From Fragilariopsis cylindrus CCMP1102 (lineage: Eukaryota > Bacillariophyta > Bacillariophyceae > Bacillariales > Bacillariaceae), in assembly GCA_900095095.1 (NCBI GenBank), contig FMBT01000509.1:1-64000 (forward strand): a stretch of DNA of 64,000 bases, read 5' to 3'. The position numbers were made by a program, and so were the translations under genes. Shown one piece after another: positions 34,584 through 45,989 of the stretch. How positions within the stretch are numbered: position 1 is the stretch's first letter; each line of letters opens with the position of its first letter. A model generated the notes under the pieces. It ran no database searches. It was not told the origin of the DNA and worked only from the letters and a program-made list of their open reading frames with translations.

Positions 34584-35357
34584 TATATTGCTTTCTGCTC
34601 TTTTTCTTTCTTCTCCTTCGATTTTATGCTTTCTTCTTCTCCTTCTTCGATTTTATGCGATATCAATTATGTTTTAGTAATCTTTCTTTTGGCTGGTCGC
34701 GTAGCTCGTGCTTGAAGATTGATTCACTCGCTCGTGCTTTTTATCGATGCATTCACGCATAAAATTCTTTTTAGTCCGTTGCTTGGGCTTTTTATTCATC
34801 GTGCGTAAAAAGGATCAATTCAAACATAAAAATTCCACCGGTAACTTATTCCAGCGCAAACGAAAATACTACTCGGCCTTTATTGTTCATCGCGCGTCAA
34901 AAGGACCAATTCAAACATGCCATTTTTAATCGGAAATTACTATTTCAGATCGGCGCTTCAAAAGGACCATTTGGGCGCCAGCAGACAATCGGACGCTCAA
35001 CCCTCACTTTCAGGCAGGAACAAAAGTAACACTCAAGTAATTCGGCAACCAAAAGCTTTTATGATTCTTCCCATAAAATAAAAATTCAAACAATCAAACA
35101 ATCAAACAATCAAACAGTCAAACAGTCAAACAGTCAAACAATCAAACAATCAAACAATCAAACAATCAAACAATCAAACAATCAAACAATCAAACAATCA
35201 AACAATCAAACAATCAAACAATCAACCAATCAAACAAACAATCAACCAGTCAAACAACTACAACTCAAGATTCAAGAATTAATTTAGAAAAATCCAAACA
35301 ACAAATAAAAAAGAAAGCAGCCAGAAACTCGAAACTCAAAAGAATTGATAGTTAAAT
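34584..35357. promoter_or_regulatory. Divergent intergenic region between ABCG and P450 genes
   Basis: 774 bp with both start codons facing out; the promoters of both genes must lie here. It includes the AAACAATC array at 35085-35240. A core promoter cannot be pinpointed. Confidence 0.4.
35085..35240. repeat. AAACAATC 8-bp tandem array, about 18-19 copies
   Basis: AAACAATC repeats, with three or four AAACAGTC variants near the 5' end, lie within 120 bp of the P450 start codon. Confidence 0.95.
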
Positions 35358-35799
35358 ATGATGACTTACTTCAGTACCGATATTGTATACGACAACAGTA
35401 CCTGCATTGTCATTGCATTTTTTAGCATGTGGATTCTTCGAAAACATCTAATTCGTGACCCAAGAGAACCTAAGCGTGTGAGCTCTTGGGTTCCATACTT
35501 TGGAGTAGCTTTTAAACTTAATGGTAACTGCTTGAATTTTTTTGCAAAATGTAGGGAACAGGTCAACGATGAGCCCATATTTACGGCAAGACTTATGGGC
35601 AAAGACTGCCACTTTGTCGTGGATTCAAAATATGTGATTGATGTTCCCTACAAACGGGCTCCACAGATGGATGGTGTTAGTCTTCAAAAATTGTTCCTTA
35701 GAAACAATATTGGGATTACTTACGCCGAAACGGAAACCCTTTGTAGTCCCGAAAAACTTAAAGTAAAAAAAGAACTTTTCCATAAGTGAGTTAATATAC

Positions 35800-35836
<37 letters not shown>

Positions 35837-37155
35837 GTGCGTGTGAGTGTGAGTGTGTGTGCGTTTTTTTTTCTCTCTATTTTAAAAAGATTTTTGTCAC
35901 TAACCTGGCTATTCTTTTTTTTATTCTAGAAACTTGCTTCACAAAGAGAGCGGGTCACTACAATCATTAGTTGAGACTTCCCAAATTGAGTTGCTCAAAC
36001 TCACATCAGAAGGACAAGGTGACAATACAGCAACACTCCTCCACAGATTTGCTATCGACTTAGCGGTGAGGGTTTCTGCTGCTCCTATGATAAGTTTATC
36101 TCTTACAACACAAAAAGATTTACCTGAAAAGTTGCTGACTTTCTTGAATGGGACAAGTGCATTGATTGCAGGTGTACCATGGCTGCTATTGCCCGATGTT
36201 ATTAAAGCAAGAGATGATATTGAAAAAATGTTTGAAGCAAAGGAATTCTTAGAAAATGCAACAGATTTTACATTACGTAGGAAGGAAATTGCAAACGCTG
36301 GTGTTATCAGGCAAACTCAAAGAGTTTGGATCAAAACTCAGGTGGCAGCATTAACTGCAACAACTGCTAATTTTGCTCCTACTCTTAGCTGGATTCTATT
36401 CCACTTACTCGATGATCATGTTGCCTACAATGCAGTGGAAAAAGAAGCTATAGTTTTAGGCGAGAAAAAGATCTATGACTTAGAAGATTTAGACGGATTA
36501 CCTGTCTTATCTTCAGTCATCAAAGAAACGATTAGACTTCATAGTGTCCATTTTCCAACAAAAGATATAGTAGAAGATTTTGAAGTAAAGCTTGGTGAGA
36601 AAACTTATCTTTTGAAGAAGGGAAGCCGGTTGATGTCGTACACCCCAATCAAACATTATGACCCGTATCTTTTTTCGAACCCGTTCGACTTCCAGTATGA
36701 TCGTTTTTTGGGTGATGACAAGAAGTTCTATTACAAGGATGGAAAAGACGCAAGAGACCCTATTGCTGCATTTGGTGGCGGGGCACAACTTGTAAGTTTT
36801 TGCTTATTACACATCTAAATCATTCATTTTTCTTTTAAAAATTCTCCTACGAACTTCACTCAACTTTCTCTCTCTCTTGCTCTTCCAACCCACAATCCAC
36901 AATAATAAGTGTCCGGGCCGGCGGTTTACACCGTATGTTCTCAAAACAACTGTGGTAAGGCTAATGAACACGTACAATATGGAGCTTCTTGCTAATGCAA
37001 AGAGACCAGAAGACTTCGTTGCAACGAGGGCCCATATTGTATTTCCAACGGATGTTCACTTTAAACTGGAAAAGAAACAACAACGATGTAACACCAAATG
37101 TCAACAAGGAACAGATACCTTACTATCACAAACCGTCACTGCGCAAGCAGCCTAA
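35358..37155 (+). CDS. Cytochrome P450, CYP7/CYP8-like, three exons
   Basis: join(35358..35785, 35930..36791, 36910..37155): 511 residues. Introns are 144 bp (containing a GT microsatellite) and 118 bp, both GT-AG. The N-terminus has a membrane anchor (CIVIAFFSMWIL) and then a hinge (WVPYFGVAFKL). The I-helix region reads ANFAPTLSWILFHLLDD, without the usual AGxDTT; the Asn/Pro-rich version is typical of CYP7/CYP8-type enzymes. The ExxR is KETIRLHS, and NPFDFQYDRFL is the PERF-like region. The heme loop FGGGAQL-CPGRRF spans the second intron, with the Cys ligand as the first codon of exon 3. Likely ER-bound. Relatives act on sterols or oxylipins; the substrate here is unknown. Confidence 0.9.
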
Positions 37156-38161
37156 ACAATACTTGCATTTGATGTTATAGAACATTTATACATATATGCA
37201 TAGTATCTTCCAATACTTCTATAGATAATAGCTGCACGTAGTATTTGCAGAATCTATCTAATTAAAAAATCCACATTCTCAGTATATCAAGTTAAGAATA
37301 AATAGAAACAAGAGCAACTAGTTTTACTTGTGGTGATAATTAGTTAAACATTATACTATTATATATTTATTTGCAGATATAATGTAAAATCAAGCATAAC
37401 TCATACTATTACTGTGATCGCTTTGAATGTTTTCGTTAACTAATAATCCAATGCATCATAATATTATTCATACGACGTCCATATAATGACTTATTCCTTT
37501 TCTTTTCAAATAAATGTGTTTGTTTTAATGAATAAACGCCATTGCAAGGAGGAAGATTTCAATTTGGCACGTTTGTTGTTTGGGTCCTTGACGACATATA
37601 GTATCAGAATGTATTGTGCTGTTTGGATCTATTACAAAAATAAGAGTTATATGTACATCGAACGAGCCATACTTTAAGAGTAGGTCAGAAATTTGCATAC
37701 CGTATTCATAATGGTATCTGCTTTATATTCTGATCATGTAACTGTTTTGTAATTCGGGGCGGATTTGCCTATCAACTGATATTTGTAAATCTTCTAGCGC
37801 AGCGTAGCACGAACAATTCTCTTCGGGGTCAACTGGGAACGATCGAGCGAATGCCGGATGACTTTTCTATTCTAAAAAATGCTTGCTTGCTTACTTACTT
37901 ACTTTCGTCGTCGTCGTCGTCGTCGGTGTAAAAAGTAGATGTCTAGCGTTATTAATACGATTACTACCACTATTATTGTTCATGTTGTCCATTTTTTGCT
38001 GCATGCGAGGATGAGAAAATAAATTTATCCTCGAGCAGCAACAATTTTCTGTAGATGCTTGCAACCTCCGAAGAGGGTTACTACTCGTAAAAGTTACTAA
38101 TTTCGAGTTATAATAAATAGCGCATCCACGCTAATAAGAACCCTTACTACAAAAACAGTGC
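37156..38161. other. Intergenic, no supported gene
   Basis: P450 3' flank. A CGTCGT run lies at about 37906-37925; nothing else clear. Confidence 0.55.
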
Positions 38162-38375
38162 TTGATTTGTATGAGTCCGTCTAGCACTTTCTTCAATTAT
38201 ATTCATTGCTATCTCTAGAACCAAAACAAGCAGGTCGACCAGTAATGCACCCACTACAATACAGAAGAAAACTAAGGCGAACAACATGCTCACCAAAACA
38301 GTTGCAATACTGGGAAGAAGGAAATCAACAAGTAGAGTGCAACCAATAGTGGAAGTGGAGGATCAGTGTATTGCT
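38162..38375 (-). repeat. Inverted-repeat partner (right) around the ABCG/P450 block
   Basis: Contains TGAGTCCGTCTAGCACTTTC, AAACAAGCAGGTCGACCAGT and AGTGCAACCAATAGTGGAAG, the reverse complement of the words at 30735-30932 with moderate divergence. Confidence 0.75.
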
Positions 38376-40002
38376 GACAGATTTGGCGATGTTCCTACTT
38401 AATAGTGACATACTAATACTAATATAGATTAATCATAGGCGGGGTCGACCGTTGTCTCGCTAGGCTTTCAAAGGCGGTAAGGAGCGGCGCGGCAGGTTTT
38501 TAAATAATACTGTAGCAACTCCCTTCGGAGACCTTCGGGAAGCAGTAAATTTCCTTCAGATGCTCAGCTTCTTTTCCATTTCACTTTTATTGTTTCTCTC
38601 TTAAACTGCTTACAGCAAATGATACTCTTACTTGGTCATGCATTTTCCTTCTTCATACTTTATTTCTACCATAATCAATTACTGTAGTTGCAAGCAACAC
38701 AATCTTCGCGGCATATACATTTTTTGGAGATTTTCACGCCACTTGTTTCTGTTTCCTCAGAAGAAAAAAAACGCGATCTCTCTAATACAAAGCACTCGTG
38801 TGGGAACGAATTGGTACAGTTTTTGAGTGATATTTTTCCACTTGTGCAAATAATTGCAAACTGCTTACAGTACAATAGTACAGTCCTATTACAGTAGTTG
38901 TGTTAGATGTGAGCTCGTCGAGTCATTACTTCATCTCTAATCGTTGAGTTGCAACCTTATTCGCAGACGTATATATACATTTATATTGAGATACTGTACT
39001 GTAGTCGATAATATTATTTTTTCACTTGTCACGAACTCGCGAACCCACGATCTCGCTAATAGTGGTACTAAATAAGCCCTATTTTGGATACCTTTTTTAA
39101 TTGATATTTTTCATTACGCGATCACACTTAGTACTACCGCTGTACTAGTGGAACTGTTCTCCCATTGTTCTCCCATTGATAAGACTACCGTACGATAACT
39201 CTTATGCTGCGACACAATATACGAGGTTGATAGACCCCTTTGTTCCCTCCCATCATAATAAGTTTGGTTCTCTCTTATTCACAGCACCAATATTCCAGAG
39301 TCACAAATGCCCCTTCAACCATGGAAATAACCAATTTTCTCTATTTTATTTCTAATTAAAGCTCTTTTGAAATTGAATAGATGGTTTTGAAATGATATTT
39401 TCGAATGCTATTTTAATTAGGGTACGTCATCGTGACGACATATACTACTGTATAAAGACTGCAGACGCGAAGGAAGGCTTAAAAGTCGGAGAAAAGTTAC
39501 GTCATAGTTAGAAGAAGGGTCGGTGTCAACTAAACGGTATTAGTAGAATGCTGTAGCTAGTTTTGATGTCAATTAACAAATGCTGAATGCCTGTGTGTTG
39601 CGCTGGTTATGAAGAAGAAATTTGCAACTAAAAATGGGAAATTTTGGACAGTTCAAGTAAGAACAAGATAACAACGGGCTGTACTGTAGCGTACTGTACT
39701 GTAGTGGTAGAGATTCTTACTGGTACAGTACAGCAACAGTATAGTACCTCTAGTAACTAAATGTAATGATAGGAAACTTTGCTAGAGTAGAATTAGAAAT
39801 TAGTAATTTGTTAATTGATATGTTATGTTATGTTATGTGATGTTATATACATTAGAAAATCACTACAGTATAATAGATTTAGTATGCTACTACTGTACAA
39901 GTACACTGCAATGTGCAACTTGTATTGAGTGCTATGTGTTTTGTATGATGTAGATGTAGACTGTAGAATGATTCGACTTCGATTTCGATTTCGATTCTTA
40001 TT
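38376..40002. other. Intergenic, no supported gene
   Basis: AT-rich, with many short TACAGTAC words. No coding region recognised. Confidence 0.55.
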
Positions 40003-40932
40003 TTAGAAGATGCAGACAAAAGAATTTCGACGTGCTTTTTTTCTTCCATTCCTTTTAATTGGCATAATTGTATTCTCATCCACAGTCGATGGACAGGATT
40101 CGATTGCTGCTGATAATCGTTTACAATGATTATTACTATTACTATTCAAATTCGAATTCGAATTCGAATTCGAATCAGCACCGGTACCACCAATACCACC
40201 GTCGACCATCATCAACGACTGTGCTGCTTGAAGTATTCTGCTGTTGGTAATATTGTTGTTGTTGTTGTTGTTAACATTATTATCGGGAGTGTTGTTGTTT
40301 GAAATCATAGGTTCTAATAAAAACAATGATGATGATAATATCAACGGTGAAGTATGATGATTCTTCGAAACAACTTTACTAGTAGTAGGTGATAATAATG
40401 TTGTTCGTGATGATGATGGTGATTTCATCGTTGTCTCAACACATGCAATCACACGATAATTTTCCAGTGCACGTTGTTGGCCTGCTATAATACATTCTTT
40501 TGAATGTATGATATAAAATTCTGATAACCATTGTGTAAATAAATCAAATTTTTTAGCTCTTGGATCGGAATTAATAATATATATTCGTTCATTATATTGT
40601 GCTTGTAACATTAAATATTGGACTGCTTTGATACATGTGGAACGTCGTTCCTTTTCATATCGTAAGCAACGATACTCGTGATCTAATTTAAATAATAAAT
40701 AATCATCAGCTGTATACCAGGATGATAATCTTTCATATTCGGTATATGTACAAATGTGTGGTATTTCAGAGATTGTAATAGTATTGTTGAGGCGCACACT
40801 CCTTTTCTTCTTCGTTGTTGTTGTTGTCTTCATTGTAGTATTTGTCTTCATTGTTGTCTTCTTGTTAGCAGTAGAAGTAGCAGTAGTAGTAGTATTGGGC
40901 GTTCTGAGATTGAGACTGAAAGTAGACATCAT
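40003..40932 (-). CDS. Hypothetical diatom protein, 309 residues
   Basis: ATG-ATG start at 40932, preceded by an AAACC context. After a Thr/Lys-rich N-terminus comes RSVRLNNTITISEIPH, resembling the VRFN-type block found in many diatom proteins of unknown function. Then a charged, helix-rich part with SWYTADDYLLFKLDHEYR and NERIYIINSDPRAKKFDLFT. The C-terminal third is low complexity (poly-Asn, and SNSNSNS encoded by a GAATTC hexamer run at about 40147-40174), followed by a basic NGRKKARRNS nuclear-localisation-like stretch. No catalytic motif recognised. The frame is intact. Confidence 0.65.
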   Translation of the reverse strand: MMSTFSLNLRTPNTTTTATSTANKKTTMKTNTTMKTTTTTKKKRSVRLNNTITISEIPHICTYTEYERLSSWYTADDYLLFKLDHEYRCLRYEKERRSTCIKAVQYLMLQAQYNERIYIINSDPRAKKFDLFTQWLSEFYIIHSKECIIAGQQRALENYRVIACVETTMKSPSSSRTTLLSPTTSKVVSKNHHTSPLILSSSLFLLEPMISNNNTPDNNVNNNNNNNITNSRILQAAQSLMMVDGGIGGTGADSNSNSNSNLNSNSNNHCKRLSAAIESCPSTVDENTIMPIKRNGRKKARRNSFVCIF

Positions 40933-41981
40933 GGTTTGTGTTGGTTGTCTTCTTGTCTTTGAACTGAGTATTATGAGTTTTGTTCACCTTTGTGTTCACT
41001 TTTGTTTTTAATTTTGTTTTTGTTGATCGTAACTGTATTGAAGCCAATAATATCAAATCCGATTACGTATTACCTAGGTTCTTGCATTTGTAGACATTTA
41101 CTGTATTCGTAGTAACTTCCTTCACGCGACAATGTTTGTTTTGTTTCTAAAAAAAACTTGGTAATCGGCGGCTCACCACAGTAACGGTAAACTACCAGTA
41201 TTATTTGGAACAAGTAAGAACCGGAGTTCGCGATAAGGATACGGGTACAACACACAATGTGCAACAGCAAAAGGCCCTATCTGTAATAAGTAAGTGTTGA
41301 ATCGTAAGGTCATTCTTTAATCCTTCTTTGTAAAACGGTATGTTGTATTTTGAAAACTTCAATGATTTATTGATTGATTTCGGAGGATGTGTCCGGAATT
41401 TAAAAAACAAATGTTAAATGTAAAATGAAAATACAGCATGACGTATTGAATCTTGATTAACGTTACCGCATAGCGAATGAATCATAAGAGGAATGTTGTA
41501 AGCCCTGCTCAGGAAGAGAAAAATGAGTCCCCATATTGTTGTACCGCATAACGAGATCGTCGAGTCAATAATGTGTGAAAGGACGCGTATACGAGTACTA
41601 AATTCTCCACCATAGGACAAATTAATGACAAACAAAACATTACGCGTCGAAAACAAAAAAGAGTGCATTATTTAATTTCGATATCGTCGCGCTTCTCATT
41701 AACTTATCAGAATACACGTCGCTTTTTTTTTTTGATATAAATAGTAGTCGTAGTTGGGATTAAAAGACGCCAAAATGTATATTAAGTAATTTGTTTTTAG
41801 GAATTAAAAGGGATTGAATCAAATCTACTTCGATATTGTTCTTATGCATTATTCACACAAGTTCAATGCTCGCGACGTTTTGAGACATTATTTTTTAATA
41901 TCATTACAGTAATAATTGCTTACTTAATTATTTCCACAGCAGCAACTGTGTGTTGACAGGAAAAGAAAGTTTTGTGTTGGG
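40933..41981. other. Intergenic, no supported gene
   Basis: AT-rich flank; only short reading frames. Confidence 0.55.
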
Positions 41982-42981
41982 CTTAACTTTTTCCCGCCGC
42001 GTGTTGCCAAATGTTGCCACCTGCGAATGAAAATTATTTTTTTGGAACGCGCAGAAAAAAAACAGCGCAAAATGCATCAATATTGAATCATTATTATCAT
42101 AAAAAATGTAGATAAAAATCCTCCTCCCATGGTAACCCCCAAATTGGCTCTAACTACATCAATAACGGGACCTATCCAATAAATCAAAGATGTAGAAGGA
42201 TGTAATACTACTTCAAAAAGATTTTGACAAAGTGGTAGCTCCCAGGGTTAGGATCTAATGGCGTCATCGCGCGAGCCAAACCATCCTAATAATTTATTTC
42301 AATTCTAACCAAAATTTCGTATACGCGCTGGCGGCTCGTGTAGCTCCATTGGATCCGTTTCCTGGTATCCACCACTTTGTCGTCCTCTTTTTGAAGTAGT
42401 ATTATGGCCTGCTACATATTTGGTTTATTGGATAGGTCCCGTTATTGATGTAGTTAGAGCGAATTTGGATTTTACCATGGGAGGAGGATTTTGAAACGAA
42501 AATCGATTCATAGGCGCGCGCTGCCGGGTCCGCTACCTCCATTGGTGGCTGTCCCTGAGAGCTACCACTTGCTTGATTTCTTTTTGGAGTAGTATTGTGG
42601 CCTGCTACATATTTGGTTTATTGGATAGGTCCTGTTATTGATGTAGTTAGAGCAAATTTGGATTTTACCATGGAAAATAAGTTTGAAATAATATGGGTTT
42701 CTATAATGGCATAAAAATAGCAGTACTACAGTACTACAGGAGAACTAACAAAAATAAAATGATAATAACATGAAATACATGTACTATAGACCTCATTGGA
42801 GATATATGATGGTTGAGATTTCTCATAATGGTCTTTGAATGATGTATATTGACCTTGTATAGCATGGTCAATGGTCAAGAAATTGCAATTTTAATGACAT
42901 TACTAGTAATTTGTGAGGTAAAATATTTTTAGTTTCATGCGCGAAAATCAGAAAATAGGGCGGCGGCGGGAAAAAGTTAAG
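41982..42981. mobile_element. 1000-bp element with perfect 19-bp terminal inverted repeats
   Basis: CTTAACTTTTTCCCGCCGC at 41982-42000 and its exact reverse complement at 42963-42981. There is no transposase gene, so it would be non-autonomous. It contains the nested foldback element at 42116-42492. Confidence 0.65.
42116..42492. mobile_element. Nested foldback element with about 115-bp arms, plus a 3' duplicate
   Basis: The left arm (AAATCCTCCTCCCATGGTAA, GGGACCTATCCAATAAA, TAATACTACTTCAAAAAG) is mirrored on the right up to 42492. The right arm is repeated in direct orientation at about 42539-42673 (GCCTGCTACATATTTGGTTT twice, 190 bp apart). Confidence 0.85.
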
Positions 42982-43543
42982 AGTATCTCTTCAATAAGCA
43001 AGGAGGGAGTCGACATGAAAAAATAATGGATGGTGAGCGAGATAATGGAACTTTTAGTTGTTTTCGTGTCACGTGTAGTGTACTACAGTACGTAGTTCGT
43101 GAGTAATTCGTAAGTTGAAGTATTATTATTTGTGAAAGATACCCTTGGTGCTCTACATAATTTAACTCCGCTCGAACTAATTAGGGAGGTCCTACGGTAA
43201 TTTGCTATTCTTTCAAGATTATTTTCGACTTATACGCGACGTTGCTTTCATACTGGTAGCCACGATCTACTAGTAAATAAATCTAGTACAGTATCGTCCG
43301 TTCTTTCTCGTCTTCATCTTCTATTACGCCTACCTTACTGTACTATATTACCAGCAGAATCCCGAACAAAATATACCTAACAGCAAGACACGAAGAAATC
43401 CCTTGCAACGCAGGATAGATAAGACAAGCAAGCATATATGATTTAGGATATCAACCTCAAATTGATTGTTTCAAATTCAATTTCAATTTCAAATTCAAAT
43501 TCGAACAACATTTTTTTTCCCCTGTCATTCTTCAAAATCAATC

Positions 43544-44923
43544 ATGATGGTGCGTCGTCGTTTTCACCTATTATTTTCTTCACTACTTGTATATTGCATT
43601 ACTAGTAACAACGTCATCGTGGTTGTTAATGCTATCGCCGAAAATGAGGATGCTGCTGTCGAAGTCGATGAGAATAAAGCTGTCGAAGTCGATGAGAATA
43701 ATGCTGCTGGCAATGAGAATAATGCTGGCGATGTAGTAGTAGTAGTACCGCTTGTAGTACCATTTAGGAATGATGAAATTTTGTCATGTCGTGATTCCAC
43801 AGTTAATTTTTTTATAAAAAATCCTGATATTGAAAATGAATGTCATAAATATGCTGAAACATATTCACAACACGAGGGTGCTCAAATGCAAGACATAGAC
43901 GAGTATGGTAATGATATAGTAGACTCGGATGGTAATTTTCTATTTGTATTTGGATATCCAGAGGAATCATTAACAGCATTAGAATCAATTTGTACATCTA
44001 ATAATAATAATGGATATTGGATACAAACAACCATAACCAAATTAGAATTTACATGTACTGTTATGGAAATTGAAAAAAATAAAGTGATTGTAAATAATTA
44101 TGGTGAATGTTTAGCTAATACAGAAGAATGTCGTAATACAAATATAAGTATATTAATGCAAGGTATGTTTGCTGATATGGGTTTTGCATGTTATGAAGGG
44201 GATGTACCACCAGATAATTTTAATGATTTGGTAAAAGAAATTAATTTCAATTATTTCGGTTATGATATATTTGGTCCTGGTGATGATGATGATGAATTTT
44301 ATGATGATGAATTTGATGATGATGATGATGATGATGATTATAATGCATTTGATGACGACGATTATGGAGTAGATGATCTTACTACTATTTTTGATGATGA
44401 TACGATTGATGAAATTATGGAAGAATTAAGAGACGGTCTACCAGAAGATGATAAAGAAGAAGAAACTAAAAATGAAAATGAAGCAACAACAACAAGACCA
44501 CCCGCTACTAGTAGTAGTAATACAATAGAAACGCCACCAGTAGAGGAGGTGGAGTCTTCGCCTACATTATATGCTGGTGCTGGTGATGATGAATCAGGAT
44601 TAGACAATACTAACGGCGGCTTGCTTGAGACACTTGATAGTAGTAGGACAAGTACAAATTCGTCCTATACCATGACAGGTATTATTATTATTATTTCATG
44701 TATTGTGATTGCAACAGTTGGATTCATTTTTACACATTCACATTATTCTAAAATCAATAAACGACATACAGGTGGTGGTGGTGGTAAAGGAGGAACACGA
44801 CGAGGAGAGAGAGGAGGTGGACGACATGCAAAATTATCACAACAACAAATTGGTTATGAAATGATAGGTATATCTTCTGGTGAAAATGATCTTCAATTTG
44901 AATTATCTGGAACTTTAACTTGA
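43544..44923 (+). CDS. Type I single-pass membrane protein with Asp-rich tract
   Basis: 459 residues from ATG 43544; upstream codons are open only to a TTG and look like UTR. The signal peptide covers about residues 1-32 (RRRFHLLFSSLLVYCITS). A short duplicated AVEVDEN unit follows, then a lumenal domain with about seven spaced Cys (LSCRDSTVN, NECHKYAE, SICTSN, FTCTVMEIE, GECLAN, EECRNTN, ACYEGD). Next is a long Asp-rich tract encoded by GAT repeats (FDDDDDDDDYNAFDDDDYG). The linker is Ser/Thr/Glu-rich. One membrane helix, MTGIIIIISCIVIATVGFIF, is followed by a Gly/Arg/Lys-rich tail ending IGYEMIGISSGENDLQF. The acidic tract might bind Ca2+ or silica-associated polyamines, which is speculation. 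No family recognised. Confidence 0.7.
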   Translation: MMVRRRFHLLFSSLLVYCITSNNVIVVVNAIAENEDAAVEVDENKAVEVDENNAAGNENNAGDVVVVVPLVVPFRNDEILSCRDSTVNFFIKNPDIENECHKYAETYSQHEGAQMQDIDEYGNDIVDSDGNFLFVFGYPEESLTALESICTSNNNNGYWIQTTITKLEFTCTVMEIEKNKVIVNNYGECLANTEECRNTNISILMQGMFADMGFACYEGDVPPDNFNDLVKEINFNYFGYDIFGPGDDDDEFYDDEFDDDDDDDDYNAFDDDDYGVDDLTTIFDDDTIDEIMEELRDGLPEDDKEEETKNENEATTTRPPATSSSNTIETPPVEEVESSPTLYAGAGDDESGLDNTNGGLLETLDSSRTSTNSSYTMTGIIIIISCIVIATVGFIFTHSHYSKINKRHTGGGGGKGGTRRGERGGGRHAKLSQQQIGYEMIGISSGENDLQFELSGTLT

Positions 44924-45989
44924 GTAGAGAAATTAAGATGACAAGAAAAAAACAAAATCGTTGCGTTCATCACCAGCTTTTTCGTTGGCTCAATCGGATC
45001 TAATTCTGATGACGTACGAGGAGCAACGACGATTCTGCCCGGTCTTGCATGGCTACGTTACGTTGTGTTGCTTGCATCATAATTGCTGCAAGAGATTCTG
45101 GAACGTTCGTGGAGCGAATCTTGCGATTGAGTTGGGGAAAAAAGCCATTTTCCCGGCTCTCTTTGTCGGCTCCATGGATCGAACCAGCGTAGCGAGGACG
45201 TTATCGAGAATGAGAATCCTGCTAATCTAGATCCTTCTCGTGATGATGATGTCTCTGGTCTTCCTTTGAATTCTGGTGCTAGCTTATGCGTAGACGACAT
45301 GCGAAAAGATGATACGAACGAAGATTGCATCAGCCTTATGATACCATAATTGGCACGTACTTTGCAGGATTCAGATATACTAGTGCCTAGAAGACAAACG
45401 AGTGAGTCTGCTAGTAGTAGATCCAAACAGTCGCACGTCACCCTCGTACCTATACAGTATAACAGTTATGTCCTTTCCTTCTTTAGAATAGTTCGCCTTG
45501 TAGTCCTTCTCTACATCCTTATACGAAATCGTTTCCGACATAGACATGTGCACTTTCTTATGCATGTTGTAGTAAGTGTCGTGATACGTTAGTACGGTAC
45601 AGGCGTATGTTGCGGTAGGAGGAAAGAGAAAAGAATCGAACCTTACTAGTAGTACAGTTCACACACACGCACACGCACACAAACGAGATTAAGTTTGTAA
45701 CTATTATATTTATTTAATGACATTGACTTGACTACTGTATTATTATTTCTTTAATTTTTCAACAACAAACACTCGTATCGTGTCGTAAACTTGTACCTTG
45801 TGTACATGTACACACACACTGCATATTTTGCCGTTGTTACTGTATTTATTTATCTTTCTTTCGTTCTGTTCTGTTTTGTTCTGTTCTGCCTGTAACAATG
45901 CACTTCCGTCCTATTTCTTTTTTTTTCTTCACCTCAATAAAACTTCGCTTTTCGCGATCGCATATATCATCTTATATCTGTTTTGTTTC
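44924..45989. other. Intergenic; possible gene remnant at 45131-45349
   Basis: A 72-codon plus-strand frame without ATG (45131-45349) has coding-like composition (ENPANLDPSRDDDVSG, CVDDMRKDDTNEDCIS). It could be a terminal exon or a remnant. The rest shows no gene. Confidence 0.35.

Noticed and set aside
44961-45230. 89-codon plus-strand frame and the opposing minus-strand frame 45058-45441
   Set aside because: No domain, no start context, low-quality composition; a different frame (45131-45349) is slightly more coding-like.
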